A stretch of 10,054 nucleotides of DNA from Chloroflexota bacterium (GTDB lineage Bacteria > Chloroflexota > Anaerolineae > Anaerolineales > UBA4823), in the NCBI GenBank assembly GCA_012798185.1, contig JAAZNS010000125.1, positions 1 to 10,054 of the forward strand, written 5' to 3'. Both the position numbers and the translations under genes were made by a program. Position 1 is the stretch's first letter. Every line of letters begins with the position of its first letter. A model generated the notes under the pieces. That model was given only the letters and a program-made list of their open reading frames with translations, searched no databases and was not told the origin of the DNA. Below are positions 1 to 6,650 of this stretch, piece by piece.

Positions 1-631
1 CTCCTTCTGATGATAAACAAAAATCCTTCGCATCTTTTGGATATAAACTGGGTAAAAAGAAGAACCAGAAAATCCTGCCTGTTAGAAACCTGTAACAAGT
101 ATATCCATCTATCGTCTCTTCTACTGAAGACTAAATTGTTTTGTGTAAATAATTCATCTCGTTCAACACAAACATCATACAACCATATTGGTCAAATATA
201 CCTGTTTTTTTTGAAAGAAGCATATTTCGAACAATATCTTCGTGATCCCCGATGTCTAGATTTTCAAACATTTTTGCCGAAGCAACCGGCACTCTTCAAA
301 GCATGGAAAGTTGAAAAAGTTTAAAATTAGCGTATTGAACATCGGAAATAATATACTGATCTCCAAGTCGAGTTATATCTAAATCCTGGATAGACTTGAT
401 TATTGGTGAAACATATGTTTCCCACATAGAAATAATTTGTTCACAATCACCACATAATAGATATTCCCTTATTCCTTTTTGTTCATATCTTGTTTTTCCT
501 CTTGGAATCATGGAGGCGCGATGTTTTTCGTCATAAATGGGAAGAAATAAAAACTCAGGGATGATATGTGAAAAACAAAGCTTTTTGTCATTCTGGCATA
601 ATCTACATTTGTCAAAATAATTTTTCCCCAT
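1..631 (-). pseudogene. Broken CxxC/SHIIPEF zinc-finger hypothetical gene, runs off left edge
   Basis: The product begins with a treble-clef-like zinc finger: CRLC at residues 9-12, then SHIIPEF, then a second pair LLCGDC about 50 residues later. I know this layout from hypothetical, HNH-like proteins whose biochemical role is not established. The reading frame meets TGA at 296-298 and TAG at 131-133. The same frame stays protein-like past both: RVPVASAKMFENLDIGDHED follows the TGA, and ETIDGYTCYRFLTGRIFW follows the TAG. The TGA falls after FQLSML and before RVPVAS, where I recall relatives carrying Trp (LWRAS), so a TGG-to-TGA change is the simplest reading. I chose the ATG at 631 over the one at 637 because AGAGG lies 6 nt before it, while it directly touches the upstream ATG. 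The DNA is much AT-richer than its neighbours, suggesting transferred and decaying DNA. The 3' end lies outside the window. Family assignment is tentative; the disruption is read directly. Confidence 0.6.
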
Positions 632-818
632 TATCATCCTCTGATCGCTAACAAGTGCATATAACCCAACTATGCCAAGTATTCATCTATATCCAAACCC
701 AATAAATATTATTATCCGAGGCTGGCACACCTCCGCTCAATAAAGAGAAATCGTATCGATATTACATAAAACAAACTATTCCTCTCCCCTCCAAGCGCTG
801 CCCGAATGAAACCAGGAC

Positions 819-1940
819 TTAAAAATCCAGCATGCGGCGGGGAAAACCGCTTCTTCCCATCCTGGTCTTTTCAGGCTCTTCCGTCCATATCCCAGGAATG
901 GCGGTGTGGCATTTTGGGCATCGCCCCTGTGCGGTGATGTGATAAGAAAGGATGGTGTAACCATACCGTTCGACCAGCAAATTCCGGCATTGGGGGCAAT
1001 AGGTGTTCTCATATTCCTTAACGCGCCCCACCAGGTTCCCGACGTAGACAAAATTCAAACCCGCCTCCAAGCCAATCTCCGCAGCGCGGATGATCGTATT
1101 CGCCGGCGTAGCAGGAGAGCCGGTCATCTTGTAATCGGGGTGAAAAGCGGTAACATGCCAGGGAATATCCGCCGAAACCGATTTGATAAACCGGGCGGCG
1201 TCCATCAATTCGTCTGTGCTGTCGTTGAAGCCGGGGATCACAAGAGTTACCACCTCCACCCATAATCCCATCTCGTGCGCCATACGAATGCCATCCAGCA
1301 CATTTTGAAGAACACCGCCGCACTGCCGGTATTGCTTATCCTGCATGGTCTTCAAGTCGATCTTATAGGCTGAGAGATACTGCCGCAGGTATTCCAACAC
1401 CTCAGGCGTGGCATTTCCGTTGGAGACATACACACATTTAATCCCCTGAGCGACCGCCAGCTTGAAAATCGCAGCTGCCCATTCCGAGGTAATAAGAGGC
1501 TCATTGTAGGAAGAGGCAATCACCTGTGCTTTGCTGTGCAGCGCATAATCCACAATCTGCTGCGGTGTAATCCGGTGAATCCAGCGCACCGCTTCGTTAG
1601 ACGCCGGATCGCGTAACACCTGAGAGGATAACGCGTTCTGACAGAATGCGCAATGAAAATCGCAGCCGAGCATGCCGAAAGTCAGTGCATCGGCACCACT
1701 GTATACATGATAAAAGGGTTTCTTTTCGATGGGATCGGCGTTGAGCCCGGCAACATACCCCCATGGTACATAAAGTTTCCCATCCCGGTTAAAACGAACC
1801 TGGCAAATACCGCGTCTTCCCGGGCGGATTAGGCAGCGGTGTCCGCAGGCATAGCAGCGCACCGCGCCATCGGGCAGGGTTTCGAATAACTCGCCCTCAG
1901 CGGTCATCGAATCAAGATATTCTTCAACCGTGGGCATCAT
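819..1940 (-). CDS. amrS: AmmeMemoRadiSam system radical SAM enzyme
   Basis: A 373-residue radical SAM protein of the class that accompanies AMMECR1 and Memo proteins; it is related to pyruvate formate-lyase activating enzymes. The cluster motif is GCDFHCAFCQN, with Cys93, Cys97 and Cys100 as the three ligands of a [4Fe-4S] cluster that would cleave S-adenosylmethionine. A four-cysteine N-terminal motif (Cys29, 32, 36, 46; CYACGHRCLIRPG) precedes it. A C-terminal zinc-ribbon-like pair (Cys315/318 and Cys341/344) follows the barrel. Other family landmarks are YNEP at 145-148, YVSNGN at 171-176 and AFHPDYKM at 265-272. The length is normal for the family. The substrate is not clear to me. The start is one of two adjacent ATGs (1938-1940 or 1935-1937). 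There is no Shine-Dalgarno sequence; TAAAAT lies 7 nt upstream on the coding strand, so translation may be leaderless. No AMMECR1 or Memo partner gene is in the window. Confidence 0.9.
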   Translation of the reverse strand: MMPTVEEYLDSMTAEGELFETLPDGAVRCYACGHRCLIRPGRRGICQVRFNRDGKLYVPWGYVAGLNADPIEKKPFYHVYSGADALTFGMLGCDFHCAFCQNALSSQVLRDPASNEAVRWIHRITPQQIVDYALHSKAQVIASSYNEPLITSEWAAAIFKLAVAQGIKCVYVSNGNATPEVLEYLRQYLSAYKIDLKTMQDKQYRQCGGVLQNVLDGIRMAHEMGLWVEVVTLVIPGFNDSTDELMDAARFIKSVSADIPWHVTAFHPDYKMTGSPATPANTIIRAAEIGLEAGLNFVYVGNLVGRVKEYENTYCPQCRNLLVERYGYTILSYHITAQGRCPKCHTAIPGIWTEEPEKTRMGRSGFPRRMLDF

Positions 1941-2116
1941 CGATATTATTTTACCACTGCCATAATTTATGAAAGGGGTAAGTCGTGAATTGGGAGTGAG
2001 TATTGAACAGCTAACAGTAATCCATTGCGATGACGGATCATAAGTCTTTAGTGGGGGGAAAGAACTACTGGTTTGTCATCCATGATTCAATAAATTCAAA
2101 TACTCGCTTGGCAGCA

Positions 2117-2169
2117 AACCCCACCCCCAACCCCCTCCCCGCATGCGGGGAGGGGCAGGGGTAGGGTTA
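2117..2169. repeat. GC-rich palindromic element
   Basis: The centre, 2132-2155, is a perfect 24-bp palindrome: arms CCCCTCCCC and GGGGAGGGG around GCATGC. Outside it the symmetry continues imperfectly: AACCCCACCCCC on the left mirrors AGGGGTAGGGTT on the right. The C- and G-runs are also compatible with quadruplex or i-motif folding. A C-rich arm, palindromic core and G-rich arm is a common build for dispersed intergenic repeats in bacterial genomes. There is no U-tract following it, so it does not look like an intrinsic terminator, and it lies between divergent promoters where a terminator would be odd. Confidence 0.7.
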
Positions 2170-2240
2170 AATTATCGTTTTACTTCTTATGATCCACACG
2201 ATCCCTACCAAGTAACCATACTTATTTCGCAAGGCTGAGT

Positions 2241-2246
2241 TATAAT
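2241..2246 (+). promoter_or_regulatory. -10 box of mobA, probably leaderless
   Basis: This is a perfect TATAAT on the coding strand, followed by only six bases (TTTTTC) and then the mobA ATG at 2253. Transcription starting at the usual distance would begin at or next to the ATG, leaving no leader. No Shine-Dalgarno sequence is present. No convincing TTGACA lies 16-18 bp upstream, so the call rests on the -10 box and its position. Confidence 0.5.
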
Positions 2247-2252
2247 TTTTTC

Positions 2253-2852
2253 ATGCTTTCCCTTGTCATTCAAGCCGGCGGGCAATCCAGACGTATGAAA
2301 CAGGATAAAGCCCTGGTGCCTTTCTTGGGTGAAACGCTCATCCAACGTGTAATCAGCCGGCTGGCATGTATAGCCGATGAGATCATCATCACCTCCAACC
2401 ATCTGGAACAATACCAATTTCTTGGTCATCGATTAGTTGCCGATATAATCCCTGGCAGAGGCGCATTAGGCGGGTTATATACCGCGCTCAGTGCAGCTGC
2501 TTTCCCCATCGTTGCTGTAGTAGCTTGCGATATGCCATTTGCAAATCCGCAATTATTGCTTACCGGACGAAATTTATTATTATCGAATGATGCCTATGAC
2601 GCAGTCATTCCCAATCCGCCCGGCGGAAGGGAGCCGTTCCATGCAGTGTACCGGCAGCAAACATGCCTGCCCGCTATAAAATCAGCGTTGGATGCCGGAA
2701 AGTGGCGCGCCGATGCCTGGTTCGATGAGTTGAACATCAGGTTTTTAAACGCCGAGGAAATCCAACGCGATGATCCCACAGGAATGGCATTTTGGAATGT
2801 GAACACCGTGGAAGAACTAAATCAAGCGCAAGAAAGGGCAAAAAGTCTATGA
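2253..2852 (+). CDS. mobA: Molybdenum cofactor guanylyltransferase (MobA-like)
   Basis: A 199-residue nucleotidyltransferase of the MobA family, which transfers GMP from GTP to molybdopterin-Mo to give the guanine dinucleotide form of the cofactor in the cytosol. The N-terminal nucleotide-binding loop is AGGQSRRMKQDKAL (8-21), matching the family LxGGxSxRMGxDKAL except that the usual Gly after RM is Lys. Further motifs are DIIPGRGALGGL (64-75), the Mg-binding ACDMPF with Asp93, GREPFHAVY (125-133) and the C-terminal FWNVNTVEEL (180-189). Length is normal. Distant relatives such as MocA or CofC-type transferases are possible, but the GREP and NVNTxEEL motifs favour MobA. The stop overlaps the kinase start by ATGA at 2849-2852, so the two genes are probably co-transcribed and translationally coupled. 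No molybdoenzyme or other moa/moe gene is in the window. Confidence 0.85.
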   Translation: MLSLVIQAGGQSRRMKQDKALVPFLGETLIQRVISRLACIADEIIITSNHLEQYQFLGHRLVADIIPGRGALGGLYTALSAAAFPIVAVVACDMPFANPQLLLTGRNLLLSNDAYDAVIPNPPGGREPFHAVYRQQTCLPAIKSALDAGKWRADAWFDELNIRFLNAEEIQRDDPTGMAFWNVNTVEELNQAQERAKSL

Positions 2853-3745
2853 AGGTATATGGCGCAATCGAAGCTGGCGGATCAAAATTCATCTGCCTGG
2901 TCGGCATCGATCCGCAGCATATTCTAGAAGAAGCACGCTTTGCCACCACCATTCCATCTGAAACATTGTCCAGCGTAGTGGAATTCTTCAAACGGGCAGC
3001 TGCCGGAAAAAACCTGGCAGCCATCGGCATTGGCTGTTTTGGTCCTCTCGATCTAGACCCGCATTCGCCTTCATTTGGTTCAATCACTGCCACCCCCAAA
3101 CCAGGATGGTCGAATACCCATATTCTCACCACACTGCAAGATGCTTTGCATACCCCGGTTGCCATCGACACGGACGTCAATGCCGCGGCTTTGGCGGAAT
3201 ACACCTGGGGTGCAGCGCAGGATATCGACCCTTTTGTTTACCTGACCATCGGCACCGGCATCGGCGGCGGCGGGATTGTCAACAGCGCCCCGCTGCATGG
3301 CTTGGTACATCCCGAAATGGGTCATATCCGCCTGCCGCATGACCGCCAGGCAGATCCGTTCGATGGCGTTTGTCCGTTCCATGGCGACTGCTTCGAAGGC
3401 TTAGCCAGCGGACCCGCTCTGCACAAACGCTGGGGGCAGCCGGCAGAAGAATTACCAGAAAATCACCCCGCCTGGGAGCTAGAATCACGCTATATTGCCC
3501 TGGCGCTTTCCGACCTGGTTTGCACACTTTCACCAAAAAGGATCATATTAGGGGGCGGGGTAATGCAAAACTTGAGCTTGTTTCCAAGGATTCGGGAAAA
3601 CCTGATTAAATTTCTCAACGGGTATATTCAATCTCCTGAAATCCTCGGAAATATCGATGAATATATCCAGCCGCCGGCTTTGGGCAGCCGTGCCGGCGTG
3701 CTGGGCGCTTTGGCTTTAGCGCAATTCGGTTGGGGAAATTCGTAA
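2849..3745 (+). CDS. ROK family sugar kinase, fructokinase-like
   Basis: A 298-residue ROK-family kinase, most like the bacterial fructokinases that phosphorylate D-fructose to fructose 6-phosphate with ATP. The phosphate-binding loop is EAGGSKF (8-14). IDTDVNAAALAE (106-117) holds the likely catalytic base Asp109, and IGTGIGGGGIV (134-144) is the second glycine loop. The ROK zinc site is visible as His159 in HPEMGHI and Cys175, His178 and Cys181 in CPFHGDC. LGGGVMQN (234-241) lies near the C terminus. An upstream ATG at 2792 in the same frame would extend the protein by 19 residues deep into mobA with a low-complexity basic tail; I reject it because MKVYGAIEAGG is the normal family start and gives the ATGA overlap. 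The substrate is inferred from the family; mannose or glucose are alternatives. Why a sugar kinase is coupled to mobA is not evident. Confidence 0.88.
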   Translation: MKVYGAIEAGGSKFICLVGIDPQHILEEARFATTIPSETLSSVVEFFKRAAAGKNLAAIGIGCFGPLDLDPHSPSFGSITATPKPGWSNTHILTTLQDALHTPVAIDTDVNAAALAEYTWGAAQDIDPFVYLTIGTGIGGGGIVNSAPLHGLVHPEMGHIRLPHDRQADPFDGVCPFHGDCFEGLASGPALHKRWGQPAEELPENHPAWELESRYIALALSDLVCTLSPKRIILGGGVMQNLSLFPRIRENLIKFLNGYIQSPEILGNIDEYIQPPALGSRAGVLGALALAQFGWGNS

Positions 3746-3786
3746 TGATGAATGCTTATGAGTAGGGGCTGCCTTAATAATCGATT

Positions 3787-3856
3787 TTGTCATGTCGAGC
3801 GTAGAAAAATATCTCTTGTCCCAATGGAAAGACCCTTCGCTTCGCTCAGGGTGACA
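3787..3856. repeat. REP-like palindromic repeat
   Basis: This 70-bp imperfect inverted repeat begins with TGTCATGTCGAGCGTAG (3787-3803). It ends with TTCGCTTCGCTCAGGGTGAC plus a final A (3836-3856), whose complement starts TGTCACCCTGAGCGAAG. The two ends share TGTCA, GAGCG and AG, with a looser middle. The TGTCA...GAGCG(A)AG arm type is widespread as dispersed intergenic repeats in bacterial genomes. It ends two bases before the stop codon of the decayed RAYT transposase at 3859, the arrangement expected of REP sequences and their cognate RAYT. A 76-codon open frame on the plus strand across this region is only repeat sequence read as protein. Confidence 0.65.
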
Positions 3857-3858
3857 GC

Positions 3859-4437
3859 TTACTTTGAAGACAGCCCCAATATTCTCAAATATTCATCCCC
3901 TTTCCAATTTTTGGGATTGCAAATATCGCACTTACGATTTTTATTCAATTCGTCATCAGTTCGAATAATATACACATATTAATATCTTTGCCATACACGG
4001 ATGCTTGAAGATTTCAAAATCTGATTAGTTCCTTTTGCAGTTTTCAACTTTAAATTATCTCACCATTTTAAGCTTGATCAATCATCGACCCTGAGCACGC
4101 GATTCTTCAAATGATTCCCTTTGTTTTTCGATGAACTTATTATTTGACATCGGTTTTTTTAATGAAATCGCAGAATATCCTCAATGCAAACTATGTCACG
4201 AACATATTTTGGCATGACAATCATTTCATCAGCCGCTATCTCAGAAAGTCGATTAGGTAAAGACTGCCATATCGTAAACAAGCTTACCCTTTGGATTTCC
4301 ATGCATGTGTGCATTGATTATTTCACTAAATTGTGAATTATTCTGATATGTAACCGTGGCAAGAAAATCTGCACCAGGCTTCGAATGGTCACAATCATTA
4401 CGCCGTAAAGAATGACAGGGGATATGTTTTTATTCAT
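3859..4437 (-). pseudogene. Decayed REP-associated tyrosine transposase (RAYT, Y1_Tnp family)
   Basis: Reading the minus strand from 4437 gives, in successive frames, pieces that line up in order with RAYT proteins. After a short MNKNISP start comes CHSLRRNDCDHSKPGADFLA then TVTYQNNSQFSEI (family: RRSLRLKNYDYSQPGAYFVTIVTYQ). A frameshift near 4270-4290 leads to IWQSLPNRLSEI then AADEMIVMPKYVRDIVCIED (family: LDEFVVMPNHIHGIVxI). Later come KLKTAKGTNQI, SIRVWQRY-stop-YVYIIRTDDELNKNR and NPKNWKGDEYL (family: VWQRNYYEHIIRNEDELNxIREYIxxNPxxWExDE). The metal-binding HxH of the HUH motif has become YVR, and a stop interrupts the region of the catalytic tyrosine. The total span of about 190 codons fits the family. 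Intact RAYT enzymes nick and move REP hairpins as single strands; this copy cannot do so. It is AT-rich compared with its neighbours. Confidence 0.75.
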
Positions 4438-4471
4438 GATGGAAACTATTCACCCCCCTTAAAGCTTGTGA

Positions 4472-5233
4472 TTACTCACTTCTTTCCCCCGGCGTGATAT
4501 ACCGATTGCTCTGATAAGGTTTGATCTGATTATGCACGTTATCCTTGAGTATATTGCCCGAAACGTGCATCAGCGTATCTCCAAAATCGCTGTCTTTGCC
4601 CATGCTTGCCAGGCAGGGGTAATGGTGATGCAGCAAACCGGCTTTCTCCTCCGCTTCATCCACCGATATACCTATCAAATGCTGCGCAGCGTAGCGGGCG
4701 CAGCCACACACAGCGTCGCGTAAGACGAACACTTCTGAAATGAGACGGGTTTCTCCATCTACAATGATTTTGATTTCAGGCTGCCCGAAATAGCGGGCAA
4801 ATTCGGCAATCAGCGGGCTTTCATACGAAATTCTTTGCCGTCGTGCCACCCCATAATCGTGCTCGGTTAATGAGCATAGCGGTTTAGGCGTGGCGCATAC
4901 CACATCCATTTTTTCCAGCCATCCCCGTAATTGACGTGCCAGACCACGCGGCAGCCAGGCTTCGCTATCGATGGCAGCAATCACTGCCTTCGCCTCAGTC
5001 ATACGGGCAATATCGGGCAGTAATTCTGCTACACCTTTATGCTCTGCAAAAGAAAGAATCAGATCGGCTTTGGGCAGCTCGGAAGGCAGATAATCCTCAG
5101 GATAATCGATCACCAGCGGGAAAATTTGAGGAGCCTCCCAAGTCTCGATCTGCCAGCTCGCTGGTCCAAATTGCTGGATATTCGCGACATGACGCGCCCC
5201 ATACTCTCCATTGATGATTGCCAGGATATGCAT
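4472..5233 (-). CDS. DUF166 domain protein
   Basis: A 253-residue soluble protein that matches the DUF166 family as I know it, best represented in archaea and sometimes labelled thymidylate synthase-like. The N terminus has a Rossmann-like start (MHILAIINGEYG) and DLILSFAEHKGVAELLP (57-73). The strongest similarity is C-terminal: VLRDAVCGCARYAAQHLIG (170-188), EEKAGLLHHHYPCLAS (195-210) and GDTLMHVSGNIL (218-229). Cys176, Cys178, Cys207 and the His202-204 and His223 positions are candidate metal or catalytic residues. Cys113 and Cys120 (VVCATPKPLC) form a further pair. No reaction is established for the family and I assign none. It lies 76 nt downstream of the desulfurase-like gene on the same strand, so co-transcription is plausible. 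There is no Shine-Dalgarno sequence; TAATTT lies 5 nt before the ATG. Confidence 0.8.
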   Translation of the reverse strand: MHILAIINGEYGARHVANIQQFGPASWQIETWEAPQIFPLVIDYPEDYLPSELPKADLILSFAEHKGVAELLPDIARMTEAKAVIAAIDSEAWLPRGLARQLRGWLEKMDVVCATPKPLCSLTEHDYGVARRQRISYESPLIAEFARYFGQPEIKIIVDGETRLISEVFVLRDAVCGCARYAAQHLIGISVDEAEEKAGLLHHHYPCLASMGKDSDFGDTLMHVSGNILKDNVHNQIKPYQSNRYITPGERSE

Positions 5234-5309
5234 CGGGCAAATTACTCACAATCTTCGGTTGCCAGATAAATTAATTGATCTTTTCAATAGATCGATAACT
5301 GACGACCAA

Positions 5310-6584
5310 TCACTCATGATTTCCATGCGTATGGGCAATTTGTGCAAGCACCTCGCCAAATCGCTTCACCTCTTCCGGGGTGTTGTAATGGACGGGACCA
5401 ACCCGTACCATCCCGCCGCTGTCTTCCAAACCCAGGCGCTCGGTGACCGATACTGCATAATAATTGCCATCCCACACATAAATATTTTGCTTATCCAATG
5501 CCTCTGCTACCTTCCTCGGGTGCATCCCTTTTAAACGGAAAGCAAAAGTGGGCACCCTCTCGGCAACCCGATCAGGATCGCGCAATCCGTATATCGTAAT
5601 GCCTGGAGTTTCCTCTAAAATATCCAAAAGCATCCGGCTGATTTGATGCTCATGGTTTTGAATCGCCAGCATGGCTTGTTTCAAATGCAGCCGCCGCCCC
5701 TGAAATTTCCACGGGGATTCCTGCGGGAGAGGTTCACCAAAAGTCTGCCCCACCCATTCCAGATAGTCTACCGCCCCCAACACGCCCGCCAATCCTTCGT
5801 GGTTTTGCGTACCGGTTTCGAATTTTCCCGGGGGTTCATTCGAAGCAGGGCGAACCTTGTAAGGAAAAAGCTCTTCTAATAACGCATATTTCCCATATAG
5901 GATTCCCGCATGCGGACCAAAGAATTTATAAGCAGAACAAACCAAAAAATCACAATCCAACCCCAGCACATCGATCGGTCCATGGGGGGCGTATTGCACC
6001 GCATCAACATAAACTAACGCACCAACATCATGAGCCATGGCGATGATCTTCTCGAGCGGGTTGATCGTTCCCAAAGCGTTTGAAGCATATCCCACCGCTA
6101 ATAGACGCGGCTTTTGATCCAGAACTTGCTGCATGCTATCTAGATTAAGCGTTCCCTCCTCCGGGTGAAAATCGACCCTCAGCACCTGCACACCGCGGTC
6201 GGCGGCAGCCAGAGTCCAGGGTGTGATATTCGCGTCATGGTCCAAATTGGTCACGGCGATTTTTTCCCCCGCTCTCCAGGCGCGGGAAATGGAGCGGCTG
6301 ATATGCAGGGTCAGGGTGGTCATATTGGCGCCAAAGATGATCTCCTCAGCCCGGGAGGCATTAAGCAGTTCTGCCATCGCTTGATGCGCTTCGTGCAACA
6401 AGGCATCGGACGCTCGGCTGGTGGCAAAAGCACCATCATGATTTGCATTGCACTCATTTAAATATCGAACCATGCGGTCCAATGAGGGCTGTGCAATTTG
6501 TGTCCCGCCTGGATTATCGAAGAAAATCGCTGGTCGGTTTAATGCAGGGAATTGTTTACGGATGAGATCGATATTCAAATCCAT
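5310..6584 (-). CDS. Cysteine desulfurase-like PLP aminotransferase, VC1184 subfamily
   Basis: A 424-residue fold-type I, class V aminotransferase. Visible landmarks are FDNPGGTQ (22-29), His116 in the loop TNLDHDANITPW that would stack on the PLP ring, Asp194 in VYVDAVQYAPH that would contact the pyridine nitrogen, and Lys220 in CSAYKFFGPH as the PLP Schiff-base lysine. FETGTQNHEGLAGV (255-268) is the normal subfamily motif. In true SufS/NifS desulfurases a mobile cysteine lies in a segment corresponding to VWDGNYYAVSV (370-380); none is present there. The protein may therefore be a lyase, epimerase or other PLP enzyme rather than a sulfur donor. The frame is open to an ATG at 6680, but I chose the ATG at 6584. 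GGAG (6592-6595) lies 7 nt upstream of it, MDLNIDLIRKQFPAL is the family N terminus, and the longer version would translate a hairpin. Confidence 0.87.
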   Translation of the reverse strand: MDLNIDLIRKQFPALNRPAIFFDNPGGTQIAQPSLDRMVRYLNECNANHDGAFATSRASDALLHEAHQAMAELLNASRAEEIIFGANMTTLTLHISRSISRAWRAGEKIAVTNLDHDANITPWTLAAADRGVQVLRVDFHPEEGTLNLDSMQQVLDQKPRLLAVGYASNALGTINPLEKIIAMAHDVGALVYVDAVQYAPHGPIDVLGLDCDFLVCSAYKFFGPHAGILYGKYALLEELFPYKVRPASNEPPGKFETGTQNHEGLAGVLGAVDYLEWVGQTFGEPLPQESPWKFQGRRLHLKQAMLAIQNHEHQISRMLLDILEETPGITIYGLRDPDRVAERVPTFAFRLKGMHPRKVAEALDKQNIYVWDGNYYAVSVTERLGLEDSGGMVRVGPVHYNTPEEVKRFGEVLAQIAHTHGNHE

Positions 6585-6591
6585 TGGTTTG

Positions 6592-6626
6592 CTCCATAGT
6601 TCAGGAATAAAATTGAGATTATTATA
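6592..6626 (-). promoter_or_regulatory. Promoter -10 and ribosome binding site of the desulfurase-like gene
   Basis: On the minus strand a perfect TATAAT lies at 6626-6621 and GGAG at 6595-6592, giving a predicted leader of about 30 nt and a 7-nt gap from GGAG to the ATG. No good -35 is seen at the right distance (TTAAGC is the best). A second, weaker promoter candidate is TTGTCA with TATAAA at 6714-6709 (19-nt spacer). It would place hairpin 1 inside the leader. Confidence 0.4.
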
Positions 6627-6650
6627 ATATGAATAAGTTTTCTGCTTAAA

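Larger units (their letters stand above)
1941..2252. other. Divergent intergenic region between amrS and mobA
   Basis: No intact gene is visible. The region separates two divergent genes and so must hold both promoters. It carries a GC-rich palindrome at 2117-2169 and a TATAAT at 2241-2246. On the minus strand, 2115-2068 reads AKRVFEFIESW followed by MTNQ and a stop. This faintly resembles the C-terminal end of IS3-family transposases (VFEYIESWYNRQR), but the match is too short to call. Confidence 0.5.

Noticed and set aside
131..298. Stop-codon recoding (TGA as Trp, TAG as Gln) to explain the readable frame through both stops
   Set aside because: mobA, both the permease at 8566 and the desulfurase-like gene end at TGA in the expected place, so TGA is a normal stop here; no selenocysteine-type context is evident. 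A pseudogene is simpler.
10..324. Plus-strand open frame of 104 codons at the left edge
   Set aside because: It lies opposite the broken zinc-finger gene, has no family resemblance and exists because that gene's complement lacks stops.
2792..2848. Longer N terminus of the ROK kinase from the ATG at 2792
   Set aside because: The extension lies wholly within mobA, is basic and unlike ROK proteins; the ATG at 2849 matches the family start.
3752..3982. Plus-strand open frame of 76 codons downstream of the kinase
   Set aside because: It translates the REP-like repeat and the complement of the RAYT fossil; no start signal and no protein-like pattern.
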